Origin: Phalacrocorax aristotelis
Lineage: Eukaryota; Chordata; Aves; Suliformes; Phalacrocoracidae
Length of the DNA: 64,000 nucleotides
NCBI RefSeq assembly: GCF_949628215.1
Contig: NC_134277.1
Span: forward strand, 120,878,963-120,942,962
Direction of reading: 5' to 3'
The notes below the pieces were generated by a model, which made no database searches, had not been told where the DNA came from, and worked only from the letters and a program-made list of their open reading frames with translations. Of the stretch, positions 47,852 through 64,000 are shown piece after piece. Position numbers and translations under genes: made by a program. Within the stretch, counting starts at the first letter, position 1. The number at the start of each line of letters is the position of its first letter.

Positions 47852-50800
47852 CATTTCACTTAATTAGATAACCAGCTAAAATCCCCAAACCTTCATCTTT
47901 AAAGTTGGGATTCTTATCAAACATTGGGAGTATAAGGATTGCAATGAAACACTGAGATGAAAAGAATTCTGTTTTCTCTCCTTTGTAAAGGACAGGGCCT
48001 GTCTTTTTTTGAGATTCCCGCCATTTGGGAGGAAATTAAATACTGTGTTTTGGTTATGTTGCATTTTGTTTATTTTTAGAACAAGTTCCATTATGGGCTA
48101 TCTTGGCCAAAGGAGTACTGTTGAAATTATAAGTAATCCCTCTGAAATAATTGAAACGACCAATTTGTCTTGGAATATTTTCTCATCCATTTGGTAGTAA
48201 CATCTCCTATTGGTATTTTCAGAATTGGTTTCAAATTATCTTCTTCAGGTTATTTATAGAGCAGCAAAAAAATACAGGTCTCCTAGAACCTTCTGTGTCC
48301 AAAAGTCTGTCTGACGTGTTGCATGAACATGAGACTGGTAGTTTTCTTGTTGTGATTCTGGACACCTTGGTTAATTTTTGTTTTAACTTTAGAGGACACA
48401 GCATGTAAATCTTCTAAGTATAATTTTATGTCTTTGGATGAGATTGGCACAGTTAAAGGAAGATTGCATTCCTGGATTTGAACTGTAAGGCTAATCTCAT
48501 TCCTAATTCTCATTGTCTCAAAGGTGCAGTATGAGATCAGTAGTTACACTGGAAGCACAAGCTGAGGCAGTGTAACTTTTCCATAAAACAATTCTCATTT
48601 TTCTGTTCACTTATTGCTAGCTATTTTTGGAAGGAAATGGAAGATGTAGCTAAAACATGTAGTATTATCAACTTCTAAAACATTAAATCTAAAATGATGT
48701 GCCTAAACCCTGTAGACATTGGATTTATTTGCCAGTAACATTTCCTAGGAGCTGACAATTTTTACTGCTACATTTTCTGAGGAGATCCGACTTTGGGAAA
48801 ACTCATGTGTATGTACATTGGTGCTCATAGAAAAAGAATAAAACCCATGACTGAATATACTGTAGAACAGCCATGTTTTACTCTCTCGGTTTGCTTTTCT
48901 TGGGTTACAGTTACTGTCCTGATGGGTAACAGTTAAATCTGTTCAGGGTATAGTGAGGGGTCTTAACATAAGAAATATGCTGTTAAAAATAGAAGCTTGT
49001 CTTGAACAGGAAGCCTACCTTTATGAGAAGTATCTGTATTTACATTCCTTTATAAAATCCTCTGTGGTTCCTCTCTGTTGACCAATTTGTGATTCTGGAA
49101 TTCGGTGATGGTAGTTGCATGATATGTATGGCTGATGGCCATTTCTCACTCTAACCTGGTCAGTGCTTGCCCAGCTTGACTTGGAGGGGTCAGCCAGTCT
49201 TGTAGCTCAGAATAATGCCTTCAAGCAGGGTCAGGAATTTGGAGCATCCACAGCAGTTGCAGATTGTCCTGAACATTTTCAGGTTCTCCCCTGATGGGGA
49301 AGACATATTCTGTATTTTGGTTTGAGATCTGATTACAAACTGTTGGTTTAACAGTCAGCATTTTGTCTCCTTACGATTGAAGTCACAATTCACCTTTCTT
49401 CTTTACAAGCTTGAGGTCCTATTGAATTTGTTTACCTATGCCAGTGATTGCTCCTATTGGTTTAAACCTCTAAGGGAAATCAGCATCCAGCAGGTAGACA
49501 GTTGTACTGATGAGGACCCATTGATTTTTCTCCCCTATCCACTTACCATCAGTAAGAAATGTCCTCAGCTTTTGTGATATTTCTTCCCTGCCATAATGTT
49601 GCTCTGTTACCTGGCTGGTCTCACTGTCAGGGCTGGTCTCAGTTACTGATCACATTATATGTGGATGTGATTAACAGCCTGATAAAAAAGTTTAAGCCAA
49701 TTCTTGAGAAGCCTAGATAAAGAAAACGCTTTGTGGTGAGAGCTTTTTAATAATATGTTCTATTTAATGGAAACCAATGGTAAAGAATTGCTGTCTTTAA
49801 CAGAAGAAACTTTTATATCGAGGATTAAAGTTTACCTAGCTTGGCATGATTTAGCATTATCCAGGAAAGGAAAATTTAAGAAAATACAGACAATTCTTGT
49901 TCCATTTTGGGGGAAAAATAATCCTTCCCTCTTTAACAGAACTTTTGCTTACCATGGTTTTTTTTTTTACCACAATATTATCTGAATTATTTTCTTGTGT
50001 ACGAAGGAGTGGGGAACATGTAAACAAAACATTCTGTGTGCATTTCTCCAAAGTGATAGGCTTTTGAGAGACTATCAACTTAAATTTAGGATGGTCAGAT
50101 TATCTTACAAAGTCCCTGGGAAGAAGTGAGCATGTAACTTTTCTCAAAACTTGAGGAAAGCTGCTCCTTCCATCCTGAGTTTTGTTTATGTGCTTATATA
50201 TGGAAACAAACACAGATACAGAGCCATTATATGTTCTTTCTAATCCCTCTGTATTGTGACAAATGTTCCTTAGTAATAGTTGTTAAATAGCATATTTTTC
50301 AAACCTTTAAACAGATGATGCCAAATATCACTATAAACCACCACCAGTATGGACTTCAGTTCTGCAATAAATGGTGTGTTTAACAGGACAAGTGTGGGTG
50401 GACTTAGGTGGTGAGATGGGGGAAAGGACTATGTGGAAAGACTGGTAAGAAGGACTGAACAAATAAATGACACAAAATGGGTATGAGTTAGTGAACTGCA
50501 AAATGTTCTCCTATTTTTGAAAATCTTAGATGAGTAATTGTCAACTGTGCCATCTGTAAGTAATGTGGGCTTCCAAACTTGTGGCAATTAAAACTGCCTA
50601 GCATCCCACTCCAGCACTGTATTTTATTCTGTGTACAAGTCAGCACTGAAGACTAATCTGTTATGACATTAATCGTCTCATGAGGAGAGACAGAATAAAT
50701 CACAGTAGCCCTTCCTCTCTTCACTCATGAAGATAAATGCCATAACACGATGGCTGATCTTTGTTATGACACTAACCATTATATATTTAACAGAGATAGC

Positions 50801-51106
50801 AAAATCCCACTGACAGCTAACAAAAGAATTCTCTTTACACATTCTATGAGAAGGCTGTATTTCTTTAGTTCAAAAACATGACTTATCATACCTGCTCTCA
50901 GAGCAATTTAAGCAGTAGATCTGGATTGTACCAGTGAACTCTGCTCTGTGCACAATGATGTGATGATTCAGATTAATGAAAACTGATGTGAAATAATTGG
51001 ACAAGCTTTGGAAGGAATAAACTGCATAAACCCAAGGACTCTTTAAGTCTCTACTCTTTTGTACGGTCCATTCTGACAAGAAAGAATAACTCTCCTATTT
51101 AAAACA

Positions 51107-51175
51107 AACAGGCAAGCAACACCAACCCCCAACAAAAAACATCCCAAACCAACAAACCAACACCAAACCCAAAGC
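51107..51175. repeat. A/C-rich simple repeat
   Basis: AAACAAAC, CAACACCAACCCCCAACAAAAAAC and ACCAACAAACCAACACCAAACCC-like units form an imperfect (CAAAC)n stretch of about 70 bp in ASXL3 intron 1. Confidence 0.75.
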
Positions 51176-54100
51176 TTTCATCGTTTTTCATTTTGTGGAG
51201 ACCTCGGTTTTCCATTTTGCCTCTAGAGATTAAACAGGTAAGCTCAAGGAACTGAAAGTGTTTTTTTGTTGTGTCTATGATTGCAAGGGACTTTTAATTT
51301 TCCAGTTTTATCAAGTGCTGTACACCTCTTGGGAATTTCTTTGAATTTCTTTCCAGGTTTTCCATGTGTTAGACACATTCTGGTCTTTCTTTCTGGGATA
51401 AAATTACTAAGAAAGATTCTTAGTGATTTTCTGCATCTCTAGTTGCGTATTAATTCGAAGGGGGTGATGCTGTGTATCATCCTGTGAGTGAGGAACAGAG
51501 CAAACAACTGAGTTGTGAAGTTTATGGCCTTCTCTTGTGAGGTTAAGAGGATCAACATGACTTATATTGGCTTTTCACCTAAGCATCAGAATGTGCTGTA
51601 AATTTCATGAGGTAATTTCATGCCATCTATCTGACAGAATTAAAATGGAAGTATAGTTTTTACAGCTTTATGTTTGCTGTCATTAACCATATTTTAGTAA
51701 CATGGATAGGAGTGCTTTTTGGTTGGTTAAATATGTTCATGCCACATCAGTGGTGTCAATGTCAGCTGCAGCATGAAACTTCTCTTACCCTTTTAGTCGG
51801 TGAGTTTTACCTGAGTGAAATACTTAAAATGCCTGAAACTAATATGTAAGTATTCAGGTAGAGTGCATAGTTTAAAATATTTTATTTGTGTTCTGCTATC
51901 CTTTTCCCCCCTTCCCCCCTTTTCTTTTTTTTTTTTTGTTTTCTTTTTTGCCTTCTGGAAATCTTAGGTCTGTATCTTTAGGACACTGTCTAACAAGATA
52001 AGCTCTGATAGTAAAGCGATGGCAAGAAAACCGGCATAACTGTCACCTCCTGTTAAATTTGGTACATTTAGAGAGTAGCCAGTAGGAATTTTATTTCTCA
52101 CATTAGAAGTAAACCTTACACATTACATTTGCCTGAGGAAATTAAGCAATGAAGGCTTTTAAAACAAACACGTACTCATTCTGTTGATTTTTCTGGGAAG
52201 TTTTACTCTTCATATTTTACTATGCTGAAACATAAATTATACAGCAAACCTTTCAGTGCCTCAAAAAAAACCCCAAACAGACCTGTATCAGTTTTCAGTA
52301 GAGAAAACAGAATACATGGAAGCGAATATGTTTTGGGGTTTGGTGCTTCTTAGTATTTTTTTTCCTCATTCCTTTAGTAATGATGAATGTATCCACACTG
52401 GTGGTAGTTCTTCCCTCTGTTATCTGTAATATAAAGGCAGCTGACATGGCACTCACATCCGTTCCACTCTGTTAGTTCCAGTCACCTAAGCATGGCCTCT
52501 CTTCATTTTTACAGGGGTAGGTAGGTGCCAACGGGGAATTTTTATCCCTGCTGGAATTAGAGGCATTTCAGGACTGTGGCCTGTGTGATCACCGAATGAG
52601 TGCAGATTTCAGTAATGTTTTTGGGTGGCAGAGCTGTGTTTTGCTTCTGGCCCCTTCTCTGGAATAATCCTTCATAGTTGTAAACAGCTTTGACCCACGT
52701 TTTTCAGCTGGGTGCACTGATAGAGAAATGGAAACTTCTACTCTGAACTAAATACGCAGAGAATATGGTCTACAAGCCACAGGAGGTTCATGATACAATT
52801 TGACCTGTCAGCACTGAAGAGCTGCAGCTTGCTGCTAACTAGCTATTCAATAGTGACTACCCAGGCAGCACTTGTGTACCAGTGTGTGGGTTTTGGGGAA
52901 CCCATGGCAATGAACTGCATCTGCATGGGTGTGCTAATGTTTCAGGAAGTAGAGGACAAAGGAATATGCTGTGGGAGTGTACTGTGGTAAGGACAAGAGA
53001 AGAAAGGTATTTCAGTAGGGATGCAGAAAGGTGGGAGATACAGAAGTTAGGGGTATTGCAACACATCAAAAGATGAGAATATCACTTTGAGAGTAGCAAA
53101 AGGCCAGGCAGAGTGAAAGGCAATGGGGTGTTGTGGTAGAAAGCAAAAGAGGTATGGCTTGCATGGCTGAGAGAAGGCTGGGGGCTGGACTGCACTGTGA
53201 GAATTGAGCAGTCGTTCTGAGAATCTGGATGCTCTATCACTTGAACTGCAGTCATCGCTAGTAATCCTGCTGCTAATAATGGAACCCATACTGGGGTAGC
53301 AAGTTTGACATCCTGCTCTCTAGGGTATGTATCTTTGATCCTGATCTTATGGAAACCTGATGGGATTCTGTGTGCTCGCTGGGTTCATCCTGTCACAGTC
53401 ACCAAGGACTGTTTATGGATCTTTGCTGACAAAGCCTTTAAGTTAAAGTTCCGGGTTGCTAGGGTAGGCCGATTGCATTAATAAAGAGAGAAATACGAAG
53501 GTTTCCTTTTGTTTGGGTCAGACCAGATCAGTAAGTTATAATAAGTTAGTTGTTTATGGTAGAAAACTTTACCATATGTTTTCTGGTGTGATATATGAGG
53601 CCACTAGCAATGGCAAGATGTCATTGCTGCTAGAGCTTGTGCCTTTTAAAGGAAGAACACACCAGTATGCTTAATTTTAACTGAATTGTAATCCAGTTTC
53701 TTTTGAATTCAAAATGTCAAGTGTACAGTTTATCTGGAATTTCCAAAGCACTGTTGCCTCCTTTCTATCAGTTTAAAATATGATGACATTATAAACAAAT
53801 TTAAAACAAAACAATAAAAGGGTCCAGACATCTCAGAACAAGCTTCAAACCAGCCAAAGCAATGGAATGAACAAATGAATCATTCAGCTTCTTTCTTGCT
53901 CTTTCCTTTGATTTGGTATTTTAGGAGATGATAATGCCTTATGTATCTGGTGGGTTAGCAAAGCTAGGCGATTTCAGTCCAACTTGCAAACAAATTCTGT
54001 AGTAGAAATTCTCCTGCAGGAAACACTCCCCAGTTGTTCCCTGTAGTTCATGCTAAAGGAACTGTGAAGTGCTTTTGACTGAAAGAGGGCTGGGAAAAAA

Positions 54101-57100
54101 TGTTTTCTGGGTGTACTTTAAACCATTTGAGCTCTGCAGGTCACTAGTGTTGCCTCTGAATCTAAGAAAAGTGTGGACTTGCAATCATGCATATAACTGA
54201 TGTTAAAAAGTAATTTAACGTATTTCAGCAGGTTTAGGTATTTTTAGGTGTTGCTTTCTTGTTCATGTTACATCTTTGTTCCTTTCCTTCCTTGATTTTA
54301 CTTCTCTTTCTTATCTGTAGTGATGCGTGGGTTACAGAGACAAATTCATAGTGTGGAGCATACCATGAAAGACATCCTAGGAGATGCACCTTCTTCTACT
54401 CAGATTTTGTAACTTCCTTGTTGTAACTGCAACTGCTCAAAGACAAAAATCCTGCCAGGAGAATTATTACTCCTGTTTCAGCCTCTTTTAATATTTTAGT
54501 ATTTGGTAACTACTTTTTCCCTTTCTCTTTAATCACCGTCTGCAATAGCTCCATGAATATGTTTGAGAACTTATGTTAAGATAGATCGTGGTGTGTCTTC
54601 CCTTCTTATTTTCGTCCCTCTTTCCTCTTTTTCATGTATCATATACCCTTCCTCCTTGCTGATCTGGCTGTTTTCCCTCTTCATCCCTCTTTATGCACTT
54701 TCTTTCTTCCCCCACTCTACTCTACCGTACCCTCCTCTCCTAACAATTTACCCATCTTGCTTCACACAAAGGGCTTTGAACTTTTACCAGGCTGCTGATA
54801 ATTCCCCAATGACTAAAGCCATTAATCAGAAATGAATACAAAAGATTTGAGTGGGGCATTTCCCACAATGGAAGTCAGTCCTCCTGTTAACCTCACACAA
54901 GCAGCTGGAAAAGACAATGCTGGATTTTTTCCAGGGTGCTGTTCTTGTACCCTGTTTGGGACTCCATCTTTCAATTCATTAATTTAGTAATGGGTGGCTA
55001 GAAAATACCATATATTTTTTCCTTAGGAGAAGGAAAGTTATTTTTCTGTTCTTTCATTCACCCTGCTGTCTTTCGGCAGTAAAGATTGTCCATTGTGCAG
55101 TTCAGAGTTCAGCCTGACTTGTATTTTAGTTGTTGAGTGGGAACACTGGCAATAACTGTACTGTTCCTCTTTATCCTCCTGAATTATTTAAATAATGTTC
55201 TGAAGAGAATTGCTTCAGTTTGTGAGTAGTGGCTCAGCGTATAGTTTGACCAAGCAGATGTGATTAAACGATCCTGATTTTTGTCAGCTATCTGACCTTC
55301 AGATCCCTGCAGGCAGCTTCCAGAAATGGAAGAGGCTCTGGCTGGTTCCAGCTAACTGTACTTTGGCTGCACGATCTGCATCAACAAGCCCACTAGAATG
55401 ATCTGCCTGCTGCTTCTGGACCACAGCACAGTATCAGACCATGCTTGGTTCTTGTTTAGAAGAATCATTTTCTGTCAGCATAATAACTGATAGCTGCAGG
55501 AGTAGTGGCTGCTTCTCTGGTAAAGCTTCCCACTTTCTGCAGGAATGTTTATGGATGGCAAGAAGGCCGACTTTCTAGTTTTGCCTTTCTTCATGCTGTC
55601 CCTCTGCTCGTGTTCCCTCTAGTGGCTGAAATGCAAACGATTGAGCAGATCTGATACAGGTAGGTACTCACAAGCAGCTCTTTATATAAAGTAAACTAAT
55701 CATTCCATCAGTTATATAGAGGTTTTCTTCTGATTTTGTAGGCGAGCTGAGCATTCAGGATTTCTCTCTTATGCAAAGCTGAGAGTCTTGACTCTGCTTT
55801 AGAGTTTTATTGTTAACAGTTCACTGGAAAGTCTTTTCCCCATTGTGGCAACTGATTTTTTTTGAGCTGTTGTCGATGCACAGAAGGTGATAGATGCCAT
55901 GGTGAGTTCTCCTTGTCTTGTATAACTGACATGACTTTTCCAATTAAACTGGGAGTGTGTATGTTTGTGGCATCTGTGTAATTATTGAATGTATCTGAAG
56001 CTGTGGGTTGATACATGTAGGTGATACAAACAACAATTTGCCAGGCTGCTACCACTTGCTGAAAGGCTTGAATTCCACTGTGCTTTGTAGGATCTTTGAG
56101 CTATTAACCAGGGTTTGAATGAACACCAAGTATGTGTTCAGTGCAATGACTACTTCTGTTCTCTTCCAGATTGTCCTGATGGGTATCAAATTATTTGTCC
56201 CAGTTATTTAGTGGTTGTCCCTTTTTTAAGGCTGTGGTTGAATGGCAGGAATAAATAGAGCATATTTGATCCTCTGTGATAGAAGCTGCGGTCACTGCAA
56301 ACCATTCTTCTGCCATTGTCCTTCTTACAATCATACTCTTCATGACAGTACTTCGGCATGTTTTAATTTCAGCATTAGTAGTCACTGCCCATGTACGATA
56401 GGAGTGTTGGTGGATGGAGTAGGAGGAAGGAGAAAGATACTTAAAACAGATAAAGGCTTCCTCCCCTGATGTGTACTACTTTTTCTGACCAAGAAGTCTA
56501 TGACTTAACTATGCTACTGCATTTTAGTATTTTATTTGCCTTAAGGCACAGTTAGTAATTCAGTTTGAATTGCTAATATTATTTTCAAAAGTCTTAGAAA
56601 TGCAAAAGGGGTTGTGGGCTTTCAGCAGTGTTAATGGTGAGATACAGAAACAAGAGACGCTAGTGCAATTATCAGTTCAGTGTATTCATTAGCTCACAGA
56701 CTCTTAAATAATAGTCTGATGCTTTTTTCATAACTGGGGGAAGAAAATGAGATTATCATTAAAATGTTTTTACAAGTAATTATTTTTGATAAATGGATAA
56801 GTTAAAACTGGGAGGGGGGACGACAGCATGCTGGGAGGTGTAGAAAAAAACATCCTTACTAAGGTTCTCTGCTAAATTAATCTTAGTTCTGATAAAGAAT
56901 TCTTAATCAGGTACGCAGTAATAGGGTTTCAATTTAAGCAGTATTTGAATTGGAGAATTAATGCTTTTCAGTTAGGGTATGAGCCGTTCTTTAAATAGCA
57001 TGCTTTAAAGGGTTTAAAGGGTTAGATGAACAGAATTAAATTCATGGGGTATAAGGACTACAGCCCACGCTACATGTCCGGCGTTAAACAAGTCCACAAA

Positions 57101-59337
57101 ACAGGCAATTGTTTGCTCCGGCACGTTCAGCCCATCTAACATATTCTGCATTTCAGTTTGTCATTATACCCAGAATGTGTTCACTTCATACTGTGATATT
57201 TGAAATCTGCCTTGTGGGTTTGATTAAACTTCCTGTAGTGGTGTTATGCATCCGGCTTGTTCGTTTCATTGTTGTTTGGTGAAGATGTTCTTCTGTATCC
57301 TCATGTCTGGCCATTGTTTCCACAACCAGTTCAGTGCAGCTTCCTCAGCAGAGACTGCTCTTCCTTCTCCCATTGTCCAGAACAGGGTGACTTCTGATGT
57401 TTGCGTAGCTTTATTGTTTCCTTCCCATTATTGTCAAACTCTACATGGTAATACTTGGCACTTTTACTGACTTTATAGAATAGGATGTGATGTCGTAGAG
57501 AAGGGGACAGGGCTACCCAAATTTTCTCAATTGCAGGGAGGAGCTGCCCAGGTGTGCTGAGGGGCCTGTACTCAGGAAGAGAAACAGGGAATCCTCCACA
57601 GTGAGTAACCCCACTTTCAAGTGCACAGTTTCCTTCATAGCCGTGTCCAGTACAGTGTAGTTTCCTCTTTTGTCCTTTCCAGTTTGCCCTCTGGAATGTT
57701 CGAATGTTCCCAGATCAGTTATCTTCCCTTATTTTGGTGTATTCTCATTTTACCTTGTCCTTTGTCTTCTTTCTGAAGGTTAAAGTTTCCATTTTTGTCT
57801 CTTCACACCATTAATCTTTTCTCATCCTATTCGTAATCTTTATACGCATTGTCATTTTTCCAATGTGTCATTGTGGTTCTGTCACTAATACATCATACCA
57901 TTTCTCTTCCCTTGCTGTGCAATGGCCCTTTTCCCAGCCCTGTGCAGTTCCTTCTGTCCTTCCTCATTGCCCTACTCTTTCCTACCCGCTCTTCTTTCTC
58001 CTTTCAAATCACCTTTCGGTTTTCCTTTCCTGACGGGTCCCTTTTGAATCTTGCCTGTTGATGTACGTGAGATAAGCTCAGTTCAGCTCCCAGACCTTTC
58101 TAGTGCAGCCCCTCACTTCTGCATTTTCCTTTGTGGAACTGAAAGATAAAGGATACAAAGCTTGTCTGTAACAAAGAACCGAAGGATTTGGTAAACTGGC
58201 TGCGAAAGGGGAGAACAGGCAGTGAATCAGAACTATAAAATGGCAGGAGAAAGGCTGAGCTGATCAAGTTGTAGTGAGTAGGGAGGCTTTGGCTTTAGGT
58301 GAGCTGCTTGAATTACAGCCCTGGCTAGCACCCTTCACAGTTTGGTGACTTGCATGATACAATGTGGTGGTGTCTCTTATTCCTAGTGGGCAGGTATTGA
58401 CAGAGTAGTAGCTACTTTCACAATTGCCGTAATTTGGTAACTGCTAGAGGATCGGATGAATTTGGAGACCAAACCCATTTCTTATCTACCCAGGGCAGAA
58501 ATGCAAGTTCTGGCTGAGACATGTTGGCAAGATGCTCTGGGAAGCTTGATTGCCATGCCTTTTCTGCCTGTGCTGCGCCTTTTACTGCTGATTGAAAGGT
58601 TCCATTTTCCAGGGCTGTCAGTCTGGCACTTTACATGAGCAAAAGAGTGGCTGTTTGTTTAACAATTTAAAACTGATGGGGACAAAAAGGAAGTGGAAAA
58701 CCAGAAGAATCTGCACAAGATGGTTGTATCTGGAAAGAGGAGTGGGTTACTTTGGGCTCAATTGGAAAAAGCAAAGGAGTGGAAAACCGAGCTGAACTAG
58801 AAAAATATACTGCACTCTGTCATGTAGCATTTTGTGTACTGTGACTGTTCTGACTAGTTCATTTTTCATAGCTTTTAGAAACAAAACAGCATTTTAAAAT
58901 TGAAATCAATCTGTGTCAATTCTCACACTAGCTCCTGTTCTACAGATGGAAGGTTTTAGCCAATTTTATTCCTGAGGTCATGACAAAACCTAAGTGTAGA
59001 ATATTCAAGTGATCTCAAATAGTTCTAAAGTAGTAAAAATCAAAAAAGAAGACTAGCCGTCTCTTTGTCTCTTTTTGTTTTGTTTCGGGTCGTCCCCCCC
59101 ACCTGAAAGGAACTCCATTGCTGTGTCATAAAATTAGTTGCATATTTCAACTCTTATTTGGAACCTGGTAAGAATTTTTCCCAGGCAGGTGTAGTAGATG
59201 ATGCACAAGAGCAGCAAGTAAATCTTAGTCTTGCTGCAGTTACCTGGATTGTATCTGGCCTTCCAAAAGATAGAGGCCTCCAGCCTCAACACTACCGTTC
59301 CCTGCCTTTTACAAATGACTACATAAAAACTGCATGA

Positions 59338-62889
<3,552 letters not shown>

Positions 62890-63600
62890 TGTTACTTATT
62901 CCTATTAAGCTCCAGAATTCCCCTTACTGAATTGTATTCAGGTCTTCTGCAGACGGTTTCTCAAATTTAAGATTGCTTTAACATGTAGCCTGATCTTTCA
63001 GCACACATGCAGTCCTTGAAAGGTTTAGTGTCATCTGCTTATTAGAACTGGTTTCTTTTTGCAGCATTATATTTCTTTTCTTTGCATGTGAAAGTCCAAT
63101 GAGAAACAATGCCCAAAGAGTCATTAAGTTGGGCTATAAGATACCTACTGCTGCTTCTCTAATGACAGGGTCTGCTACTATGTCATAAAGAATATCTTGA
63201 TAGATGTGAAGTAACTCGTTCTTGACAGTCTATGTATTACTCTACTCAACTTCTTATCTGCTAAAGACTTCCAAATAATTTTTATTCCATATTTTGGGGG
63301 AATTGAAATTCAGTTGCGGCATCTCTACTTCCTTGGCCCTACCTTTCTTAATTTATTTAAAGTTAGTTGCTAGATGTTTTCCATTCTTCTGGAATCACTA
63401 CTGTCCTCTACAAATTCTCAGAAATGACTGTTGATAATTCTGAGACCGGTCTAATCAGCTCTAAATACCTTATGGTGAATTGCAATAGATTTAACTGATT
63501 TGAGAACATCTAATTTATTTAATTATCTAATCAATTTTTTCTGTGTTTGTTCCTGGAGTTGGGTTTACTAGCTGTCTAATCATAGACTCCTTTCTAATTA
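62890..63600 (-). mobile_element. Ancient CR1 LINE fragment, antisense
   Basis: The + strand shows old antisense CR1 blocks in order: 'cttactgaattgtattcagg' near 62926, 'tttagtgtcatctgcttatta' near 63025, 'aatgagaaacaatgcccaaagagtc' near 63099, 'tcttctggaatcactactgtcctctacaaattctcagaaatgactgttgataattctgagac' at about 63386-63447 and 'gaacatctaatttatttaa' near 63505. It overlaps in consensus position with the copy at 5.8-6.5 kb and extends further toward the element's 5' side. High divergence implies great age. Confidence 0.6.
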
Positions 63601-63693
63601 GGTATCAACAAAGAAAAAGCAATAGCACTCCTGTGCTTTTGGTGTGAGTGCTCAGTGCCACCCCTTCGTGGAAGAGCAAGCCAGTTTCCTATC

Positions 63694-64000
63694 TGTTGGT
63701 GTTTAACCCCAGTCAGCAACTAAGCACCACACAGCCGCTTGCTCACTCCATGCCCCAGTGGCTGGAGGAGGGACTTGGAAGAGTAGAAATAAGAAAACTC
63801 ATGGGTTGAGAAAAAGACAGTCTAATAATTGAAATAAAATAAAATGCTACTACTAATAATAATGATAATAAATTGTAATGAAGAGAGAGGAATAAAACTC
63901 AGGAAAACAAGCGATGCAACTGCTCACTGCCCGACGACCGACGCCCAGCCTGTCCCTGAGCAGCCATCACTGCCCCTGGGCCAATTCCCCCCAGTTTATA
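63694..64000 (-). mobile_element. ERVL-type LTR, partial, inverted copy of the 23.7-kb family
   Basis: On the minus strand this ends GGGGTTAAACACCAACA. Upstream it reads like the 3' half of the LTR at 23726-24316: the 'aactgtctttttctcaaccca' and 'ttctactctt' blocks, and a 'ggagtgagcaagcggctgtgtggtgcttagttgc' block. The element continues past the window edge. A trinucleotide expansion (TACTACTAATAATAATGATAATAA-type, 63846-63872) sits inside it. The expected target duplication is CTATC (63689-63693); its partner is outside the window, as is any internal retroviral region. Confidence 0.88.

Overview
This window is vertebrate nuclear DNA, almost certainly from a bird (probably Neoaves). Nearly all of it is intergenic or intronic, AT-rich and coding-poor. 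It carries CR1 LINEs with the avian 3' tail (ATTCTGTGAT repeats), an ERVL-type solo LTR with a 5-bp target duplication, and two G+C-rich CpG islands. No bacterial, phage, plasmid or CRISPR content is present. Most short open frames here are chance or repeat-derived.

The one gene identified with confidence is ASXL3, a Polycomb PR-DUB scaffold, on the + strand. Coding exon 1 (35177-35230, MKDKRKKKDRTWAEAARL) lies in a CpG-island promoter. Coding exon 2 (59407-59489, starting [18 protein letters not shown]) follows a 24,176-bp intron. Together they encode the first part of the N-terminal HARE-HTH domain. The remaining exons lie beyond the right edge.

Layout: 1-9.9 kb is AT-rich DNA with an ancient antisense CR1 copy. 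9.93-10.88 kb is a second CpG island with no recognised gene, with splice-donor-like sites mainly on the minus strand. In human the gene upstream of ASXL3 is CCDC178, divergently oriented, so this may be its promoter or a lncRNA promoter. 11.6-16.9 kb holds four CR1 pieces. 23.7-24.3 kb is a solo LTR. 25.36-25.58 kb (minus) is a possible first coding exon of a secreted peptide. 29.4-32.6 kb (minus) is a decayed Ty3/gypsy retrotransposon with recognisable gag/protease, reverse transcriptase and integrase blocks, unusual for a bird. 34.2-35.2 kb is the ASXL3 promoter, followed by a (TG)n/G-run repeat tract at the start of intron 1. The intron contains a second, weaker gypsy-like relic (43.6-44.1 kb) and a decayed coding-like stretch (45.4-45.9 kb). 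After exon 2 there is a second ancient antisense CR1 (62.9-63.6 kb). At the right edge (63,694 onward) is an inverted copy of the same LTR family.

No new multi-gene system was found. The most unusual items are the gypsy relic, the orphan CpG island, the candidate secreted-peptide exon, and a 5' UTR reading frame whose stop codon overlaps the ASXL3 start codon (ATGA).
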